Below, in pieces: positions 58,817-64,000 of a stretch of DNA of 64,000 nucleotides (within the stretch, counting starts at the first letter, position 1; every line of letters begins with the position of its first letter). The notes under the pieces were generated by a model. The model ran no database searches, was not told the DNA's origin, and saw only the letters and a program-made list of their open reading frames with translations. Source of the DNA: Herbaspirillum sp. alder98 (GTDB lineage Bacteria > Pseudomonadota > Gammaproteobacteria > Burkholderiales > Burkholderiaceae_D); the NCBI RefSeq assembly GCF_020179755.1, contig NZ_JAIUCY010000013.1:62001-126000 (forward strand). Direction: 5' to 3'. The translations under genes and the position numbers were made by a program.

Positions 58817-60979
58817 ATGAAACAGTTCGACAGCAGCAACACCACCCTCCGTCAGCGCCAGCTTGTGCTCGCGCTGGCCACCGCATTCTCGGCCCTGGGC
58901 GTTGATGCCCACGCCCAGGGCAGCGACAGCGCCTTGCCCGAGATCGTGGTCTCGACCCCGACCGAGAGCGAACTCAAGCGCGCCGGCACGGCCGGTGGCA
59001 GGCTCAACCTGACGCCGCTGGAGACCCCGGCCAGCGTGACCGCCATCACCGGCGAGACGATCCGCGAACGCGGTTACCAGACCCTGCTCGACGCCCAGAC
59101 GCGTGCGCCCGGCATCACCTCGGTGCCGTTCTCGGGCAACGGCAACAATTCGCTGTCGGCGCGTGGCTTCTACGGCCCCAATTCGATCTCGCAACTCTAC
59201 GATGGCATGCAGCTCTACAATGCCGGCGGCGTGGTGACCTTCCCGTTCGATCCCTGGAACGTGGACCGGGTCGAGTTTCTCAATGGCCCCGCCTCGGTGC
59301 TGTACGGCACCGGCTTCATCGGCGGCGCCATCAACGTGATCCCCAAGAAACCGGACTTCAACCGTGCCGCCAACGAAGTGCAATTGTCGGCTGGATCGTT
59401 CGGCACCTGGCGCCAGGCCATCGATAGCACCGGGCCGCTCAACGACCAGTGGGCCTATCGCATCAGCGCCAGCCATGTCGGCTCGGATGGCTGGATGGAA
59501 CGCGGTCGCAGCGACAGCACCACTGTTTCGGCGGCGCTGGCCTGGCAAGCCACCAAAGACCTCACGCTGACGCTGTCCAACGACTATGGCGACATCAATC
59601 CCGGCAGCTACGAGGGCACGCCGATCAGCGGCGGCAGCGTGATCCAGTCGCTGCGCTATCGCAACTTCAACGTCGACGACGCCCAGGTACGCTTTACCGA
59701 AAACCGCACCTACCTGCGCGCGCGCTACCAGGCCACGCCCGACGTGGTATTCAATAACGACGTCTACCTGATCAAGCACGAGCGTCGCTACAAGGAAACC
59801 TACACCTATACCTACAACCCGACGACCGGCAACGTGCTGCGCTCGAACTATCGCGACATCGTCGGTTACCAGACCCAGTACGGCGACCACGGCTACGCCA
59901 CCATCGATAGCCAGTTGTGGGGGCGCAAGAACCAGCTGGTGGCAGGCTTCGACTTCAACCGTTCGGTGTACGACCGCAACGACAACACCAATGCCTCGGG
60001 CAACTTTCCCGGCTCGACCACGGTGAGCGCCGCCAGCTTCAGTCCCGGCAGCTTCGCCCAGGGCACCACCGCCAGCATGCGCTACCTGTACCGCGTCACG
60101 GTCGACCAGGCCGGCCTGTTCTTGCAAGATCGCTACCAGTTGAGCGAGCGCTGGTCGGTCAGCGGCGGCATGCGCGGCGACAACTACCAGACCCGGCGCG
60201 ACGACAATCTCACCGGCATCACCTCATCGGGCAATACCAACGCCATGTCGTGGAATGGCGGCGTGGTGTTCAACCCGGTGCGCGATACCGCCCTCTATGC
60301 GCAATATGCGGTGGCGTCCGACCCGGCCACGTCGCTGGCCAGCATCAGCGCCTCGCAGATGCAATACGCGCTCTCGCGCGGCAAGCAGGTCGAGGCCGGC
60401 GTGAAGCAATCGCTGTGGGACGGCAAGCTGGACTGGACGCTGGCGGCCTACCGCATCATCAAGAGCGACCTGCTCACGCCCAACATCAACAACACCGCGA
60501 TCTCGGATACGGTCGGCCAGCAATCGTCGCGCGGCCTGGAAGCGTCGATCGCCATCCGTCCTGCGCGCGACTGGCGCATCGAGGCCAATGCCTCGATCCT
60601 GCAGGCCCGCTTCGATGACTTCGTGGCCAGCGTCAATGGCCGTCCGACCTCGCTGCGCGGCTACCGTCCGCAGTTCGTCCCCAAGCGTACCGGCAACCTG
60701 TTCGTGGCATGGAATTTCCTGCCGCAATGGGAGGTGCGCAGCGGTGCCCACTATGTCAGCGACCGCTATTCGGACAACACCAACGTCTCGCGCCTGCCGG
60801 CCTACACGGTGCTGGATGCCGGGCTCGCCTGGCGCGTCAACGAACGCCTGAAGTTCGACCTGCGCATCGACAACCTGGCCGACAAGGTCTATGCCGCGTC
60901 GACCTATGCGGGCACGGCCACCCAATGGGTGCTGGGCGCGCCGCGCAGTTATACACTGACGATGAACTATGGCTTCTGA
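58817..60979 (+). CDS. TonB-dependent receptor under cobalamin riboswitch
   Basis: A 720-residue outer-membrane receptor. A signal peptide, RQLVLALATAFSALGVDAHA, is followed by EIVVSTPTESELKRAG, the plug (ETPASVTAITGETIRERGYQTLLDAQTRAPGI, SARGFYGPNS, VDRVEFLNGPASVLYGTGFIGGAINVIPKKP) and a barrel ending SYTLTMNYGF, with the typical terminal Phe. By plug sequence it is of the siderophore-receptor type rather than classical BtuB, yet it lies behind a B12 riboswitch. The ligand is probably a corrinoid or a cobalt chelate. ATG 58817 follows AGGAAGCGGCA. It overlaps the binding-protein gene by 11 bases. Confidence 0.92.
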   Translation: MKQFDSSNTTLRQRQLVLALATAFSALGVDAHAQGSDSALPEIVVSTPTESELKRAGTAGGRLNLTPLETPASVTAITGETIRERGYQTLLDAQTRAPGITSVPFSGNGNNSLSARGFYGPNSISQLYDGMQLYNAGGVVTFPFDPWNVDRVEFLNGPASVLYGTGFIGGAINVIPKKPDFNRAANEVQLSAGSFGTWRQAIDSTGPLNDQWAYRISASHVGSDGWMERGRSDSTTVSAALAWQATKDLTLTLSNDYGDINPGSYEGTPISGGSVIQSLRYRNFNVDDAQVRFTENRTYLRARYQATPDVVFNNDVYLIKHERRYKETYTYTYNPTTGNVLRSNYRDIVGYQTQYGDHGYATIDSQLWGRKNQLVAGFDFNRSVYDRNDNTNASGNFPGSTTVSAASFSPGSFAQGTTASMRYLYRVTVDQAGLFLQDRYQLSERWSVSGGMRGDNYQTRRDDNLTGITSSGNTNAMSWNGGVVFNPVRDTALYAQYAVASDPATSLASISASQMQYALSRGKQVEAGVKQSLWDGKLDWTLAAYRIIKSDLLTPNINNTAISDTVGQQSSRGLEASIAIRPARDWRIEANASILQARFDDFVASVNGRPTSLRGYRPQFVPKRTGNLFVAWNFLPQWEVRSGAHYVSDRYSDNTNVSRLPAYTVLDAGLAWRVNERLKFDLRIDNLADKVYAASTYAGTATQWVLGAPRSYTLTMNYGF

Positions 60980-62069
60980 GCGTTCGCGCCCGGGCGCCTG
61001 GCGGGGTTGGCTGGCGGCGCTGCTGCTGGCCTGCGTGCTGCTGCCGGCCCATGCGGCCGAGCTCACGATATTGCAGCACGACGGCAACCGGTTGCGCTTC
61101 AGTGACGATGTCGGGCGCGAACTGAACCTGCCGGTGCCGCTCAGGCGGGTGGTGGTGTTCAACCGCTACACCACCGAATTCGTGCGGGCCGTCGGCGCCA
61201 TGGATGCAGTGGTCGGGGTCGATATCGATGGCGCCCGCAGCGGCGGTTACTGGCCCACCGTGACGCCGGCGATGCTGGCCGGGCAGGGCCAGTCCAGCCC
61301 CAACTTCGAAGCCATCGTGGCGATGCGGCCCGAGGTGGTGTTCATGCCGCGCAACAGCGACTGGCAGAAAGCGGCCCAGGTGCTGGCGCAGTTTCACATC
61401 ACGGTGGTGGTGCTGACCGCGTGGGACGTATTGCGTCACGAAAGCAATGTCACGCTGCTGGGTGAACTGTTCGGCCAGCAGCCGAGGGCGGCACGCCTGA
61501 ACGCCTTCTATCGGGGCTACCGCGACCTGCTGGCGCAGCGGCTGGCCGGCGTCGTCCGCAAGCGCGTCTATATCGAGGAAGTCGGCAACTACAAGACCCT
61601 GCTCAAGGGCTCCGGCTGGCATGACATGGTCGAACTGGGCGGCGGCCAGAACGTATTCGGCGATGTGCAGATCGGTGCGCAACCGTCGGCGCGCGGCAGC
61701 GTGCAGGGTTTCTCGGTCGACCCCGAAGAAGTGATCGCGCGCCGGCCGGAGGTGATCGTCAAGCTGGAGCCGGGCCAATACCTGCCGCATCCAAGGGCCT
61801 TCTCGCAACAGGTGCTGCAAGGCGTCGCCTCCCGGCCCGGCTTCGCCAGCCTGCCGGCGGTCGCGAGTGGCCAGGTCTATCACATCAGTTATTACCTGGC
61901 CGGCGCCTGTTCCAAGATCATCGGCGCATTGCAGATCGCCAAATGGCTGTATCCCGAACGCTTTGCCGACATCGATCCCGAACAGGCGATGAAGCGCTGG
62001 CTGGAGCAGTTCCAGAACGTCCCGGCGCCGGGTGGCTATTCGGTGTCGCTGGCAGAGTTGCGCCGATGA
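60969..62069 (+). CDS. ABC transporter substrate-binding protein, FepB/BtuF type
   Basis: A 366-residue periplasmic binding protein. A signal, AWRGWLAALLLACVLLPAHAAE, is followed by a short beta-rich leader and RRVVVFNRYTTEFVRAVGAMDAVVGVD. The two lobes carry FEAIVAMRPEVVFMPRN and VDPEEVIARRPEVIVKL, the family pattern for siderophore, haem and cobalamin binders. At 366 residues it is longer than E. coli BtuF. It starts inside the end of the receptor gene and overlaps the permease gene by four bases, so the operon is tightly coupled. Confidence 0.9.
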   Translation: MASERSRPGAWRGWLAALLLACVLLPAHAAELTILQHDGNRLRFSDDVGRELNLPVPLRRVVVFNRYTTEFVRAVGAMDAVVGVDIDGARSGGYWPTVTPAMLAGQGQSSPNFEAIVAMRPEVVFMPRNSDWQKAAQVLAQFHITVVVLTAWDVLRHESNVTLLGELFGQQPRAARLNAFYRGYRDLLAQRLAGVVRKRVYIEEVGNYKTLLKGSGWHDMVELGGGQNVFGDVQIGAQPSARGSVQGFSVDPEEVIARRPEVIVKLEPGQYLPHPRAFSQQVLQGVASRPGFASLPAVASGQVYHISYYLAGACSKIIGALQIAKWLYPERFADIDPEQAMKRWLEQFQNVPAPGGYSVSLAELRR

Positions 62070-63109
62070 CCGGCAGCTTGCATGCGCGCCTGCGCCACGA
62101 ACGACGCCGCCGCCAGTGGCTGTGCGCTGGCGCATTCATGTTGCTGTTGTTGCTGATATCGATCTCGCTCAGTCTCGGGGTGCGCGACTTCAGCCCGGGG
62201 CAACTGCTGCACCTGCTGGGTTCGGCCGGCAGCGACCCGGCCGCGCGCGCGGTGCTGCTGGAGCTGCGCCTGCCGCGCACCGCCATGGCGCTGGTGGCCG
62301 GCGCCGGCCTGGCCTTGTCGGGGGCCGCCATGCAAGGCGTCACGCGCAACGTGCTGGTGAGTCCATACACGATGGGCATCTCGCCGGCGGCAGCGTTCGG
62401 CGCTTCGCTGGCGATCCTGGCGGGCGCCAACCTGGGCGCATCCGGCGCCTGGTTCATCATCGCCGCCGCCTTCGCCAGTGCGGTGACGTGCGCGGTGCTG
62501 GTGCTGGGACTGGCCGCCATGCGCGGGGTGACCGCGACCATGCTGGTGCTGGGCGGCATCGGCCTCACGCATCTGTTCGCGGCACTGACGGCCAGCGTGC
62601 AATTCATCGCCAGCGAACAGCAATTGTCGGCCATCGTGCAATGGACTTTCGGTTCGCTCAACGGCATCACCTGGCACGAGGTCGGTATCGCCGCCGTGGT
62701 GCTGGTGGTATGTGCGCCGGCCTTGCTGGCGCATGCCTGGGCGCTCAATGCCTTCGCCGCCGGCGGCGACGAAGTGGCGGCCTCGCTGGGCTTTGCGGTG
62801 CGGCGGGTGCGCGCGGTGGTGACGGTGGCGGCGGTCATGATCACGGCGGCCATCGTCAGCTTCACCGGCGTGATCGGTTTTGTCGGGCTGGTGGCGCCGC
62901 ACATCGCGCGCTTGCTGGTGGGCGGCGACCATCGCTGGCTGCTGCCATTGTCGGCCGCTTGCGGCGCGATCCTGGTATTGGCGGCTGATACGGCCGGGCG
63001 CCTGCTGCTGGCGCCGGTGATCGTGCCGGTCGGGATCGTGGTGGCCTATATCGGCGTGCCGCTGTTCCTGCATCTGTTGCTGGGCAGTCGCCATCGGGGA
63101 GCCCTCTGA
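62066..63109 (+). CDS. FecCD/BtuC-family ABC permease
   Basis: A 347-residue inner-membrane permease with about ten helices. LRLPRTAMALVAGAGLALSGAAMQGVTRNVLVSPYTMGISPAAAFGA and the C-terminal GVIGFVGLVAPHIARLLVGGDHR and LAADTAGRLLLAPVIVPVGIVVAYIGVPLFLHLLL are the conserved FecCD blocks. It would act as a homodimer with the binding protein upstream and the ATPase downstream. ATG 62066 overlaps the upstream stop; the ATPase ATG shares its last stop base. Confidence 0.93.
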   Translation: MTGSLHARLRHERRRRQWLCAGAFMLLLLLISISLSLGVRDFSPGQLLHLLGSAGSDPAARAVLLELRLPRTAMALVAGAGLALSGAAMQGVTRNVLVSPYTMGISPAAAFGASLAILAGANLGASGAWFIIAAAFASAVTCAVLVLGLAAMRGVTATMLVLGGIGLTHLFAALTASVQFIASEQQLSAIVQWTFGSLNGITWHEVGIAAVVLVVCAPALLAHAWALNAFAAGGDEVAASLGFAVRRVRAVVTVAAVMITAAIVSFTGVIGFVGLVAPHIARLLVGGDHRWLLPLSAACGAILVLAADTAGRLLLAPVIVPVGIVVAYIGVPLFLHLLLGSRHRGAL

Positions 63110-63876
63110 TGCTCGGTCTCGATTCCCTCCATTTCCACCACGGCGCGCGCGAACTGCTGGCAGGCATCGACCTCAAGGTGGCCGCCGGCGAAGTGGTCGC
63201 GCTGCTGGGGCCCAATGGCGCCGGCAAGAGCACGCTGCTGCGTTGTATCAACCAGACCGCCGGCCCGTATCGCGGCCAGGTCACCCTGCATGGACGCGAC
63301 GCCGCCACTCTGGGTCGGCGCGAGCTGGCCAGGCTGGTGTCGTGGGTACCGCAGCAGGGCGGTTCCAGCATGGCGCTACGGGTGGTCGACATGGTGCTGC
63401 TGGGCCGCTCGCCGCATCGTCGACCCGGGAGCGGCCACCGCGACATGCAGATCGTGTCCGACATCATCGACCGGCTGCAACTGCAGGACCTGGCCACACG
63501 TGCGGTCGATCAACTGAGCGGTGGCGAACGGCAGCGCGTGATGCTGGCGCGCGCCATCGCGCAGGAAAGCAGCCTGATGCTGCTGGATGAACCCACCAGC
63601 GACCTCGACCTGCGCCATCAGCTGGAGGCCATGGCGGTGGTGCGCGCGACGGCGCGTGAGCGTGGCACCGCAGCGCTGGTCGCGATTCACGACCTGGCGC
63701 TGGCGGCGCGCCTGGCCGATCGGCTGGTGCTGCTGTCGAACGGTCGCCTCCACGCAGAGGGGCCGTGGCAGCAGGTGCTGACGGCTGACAACCTGCGGGC
63801 GGTGTATGGGGTCGATGCCATCGTCGGCAGCGATGACGGCATGCCCTACGTGATCCCGGTGGCGGGACGACGATGA
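63109..63876 (+). CDS. ABC ATPase, FepC/BtuD type
   Basis: A 255-residue ATPase. Walker A is GPNGAGKSTLLRCI, the signature LSGGERQRVMLARAIAQE, Walker B LMLLDEPTSDLDLRHQ and the switch His in LVAIHDLALAARLADRL. The family powers import of siderophores, haem or cobalamin with FecCD permeases. It starts one base inside the permease stop and overlaps the following gene by four bases, so all of these genes share one message under the riboswitch. Confidence 0.93.
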   Translation: MLGLDSLHFHHGARELLAGIDLKVAAGEVVALLGPNGAGKSTLLRCINQTAGPYRGQVTLHGRDAATLGRRELARLVSWVPQQGGSSMALRVVDMVLLGRSPHRRPGSGHRDMQIVSDIIDRLQLQDLATRAVDQLSGGERQRVMLARAIAQESSLMLLDEPTSDLDLRHQLEAMAVVRATARERGTAALVAIHDLALAARLADRLVLLSNGRLHAEGPWQQVLTADNLRAVYGVDAIVGSDDGMPYVIPVAGRR

Positions 63877-64000
63877 CACCGCAGCGCCCCTTGATCGCCT
63901 TCGACCAGTCGTTTTGCCTGGCCGGCCATTCGCATGCCCAGGCCCTGCGCGACACCTTGCAACTGGCGCAGCAATGCGAGGCGCTCGGCTACCACCGCTT
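63873..64000 (+). CDS. LLM-class flavin-dependent oxidoreductase (5' part only)
   Basis: The first 42 codons of a gene that runs out of the window. It reads PQRPLIAFDQSFCLAGHSH, then DTLQLAQQCEALGYHR, the N-terminal beta-alpha unit of luciferase-like monooxygenases (DTxxLAQxxExLGYxR). These enzymes use FMNH2 and oxygen to cleave or hydroxylate small molecules. The four-base overlap with the ATPase gene places it inside the riboswitch-controlled operon, an unusual partner for a corrinoid or metal-chelate importer. The identification rests on a short stretch. Confidence 0.65.
   Translation, partial: MTPQRPLIAFDQSFCLAGHSHAQALRDTLQLAQQCEALGYHR

Noticed and set aside
58346..60127. Leftward 593-codon frame opposite the riboswitch and second TonB receptor
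   Set aside because: Antisense shadow; it covers a clear riboswitch and a clear receptor gene.
1..64000. CRISPR arrays, tRNA/rRNA genes, insertion sequences
   Set aside because: No regularly spaced repeats, cloverleaf-like conserved stretches or transposase-like proteins were recognised on reading; a covariance-model and ISfinder search would be needed for certainty.

Overview
The window is a GC-rich, densely coded bacterial chromosome segment (about two thirds G+C by eye). The gene set and protein style point to a betaproteobacterium of the Burkholderiales, most like Herbaspirillum or another Oxalobacteraceae: ACS-type MFS, GhrA, a Tat-exported PaoABC-type aldehyde oxidase, MocR-type regulators, GGDEF/EAL proteins and XapX proteins. 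This placement is inference from protein families, not a database result. I see no rRNA, tRNA, CRISPR array or intact insertion sequence.

Region by region. 1-3.6 kb: D-glutamate-cyclase-like enzyme, RidA-like protein and an MFS carrier, then a small unknown gene. 3.8-18.5 kb: a catabolic block with a HAD enzyme, cupin, FAD amine oxidase, Tat-exported peptide/opine-type ABC importer (binding protein, two permeases, double ATPase), tartrate/malate-type dehydrogenase, semialdehyde dehydrogenase, GNAT protein, glyoxylate reductase, omega-aminotransferase and an Lrp-type regulator. Together they look like import and oxidation of an amine or amino acid derivative. 18.5-21.4 kb: a MarR repressor facing a siderophore-interacting ferric reductase across a double operator, an unknown protein and an AraC regulator. 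21.4-29.5 kb: a histidine kinase, a lone receiver, two tiny XapX membrane proteins and a cysteine hydrolase run leftward. An amidohydrolase, DoxX, alpha/beta hydrolase and Dps run rightward, followed by a leftward FixJ-type regulator with a small partner. 29.8-31.1 kb: two membrane proteins (DUF1275 and TMEM175 types).

31.1-36.9 kb is the most unusual part. Three rightward genes encode a beta-helix protein with a very glycine-rich insert, a 606-residue protein with a Ser/Thr/Asn-rich amphipathic stretch, and a stand-alone zinc-dependent deaminase-fold protein (His-Ala-Glu and Pro-Cys-x-x-Cys motifs). The first two genes overlap by four bases. None of the three resembles a housekeeping gene, and the last has lower GC than its surroundings. 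I propose this as a candidate undescribed toxin or effector-like module.

36.9-45.6 kb: a PAS-GGDEF-EAL protein, a MocR-type regulator, then histidine kinase, FixJ regulator, single receiver and an EAL protein with a decayed GGDEF site. A TCATAC-N4-GTATGA palindrome occurs twice around this signalling cassette. 46.2-51.1 kb: paoABC-type molybdenum aldehyde oxidase with its XdhC-type maturation factor. 51.1-58.0 kb: a leftward operon of a TonB receptor and a peptide/nickel-type ABC importer. 58.4-64 kb: a cobalamin riboswitch leading into a second TonB receptor, a FecCD/BtuCD-type ABC importer and the start of a luciferase-like monooxygenase gene.
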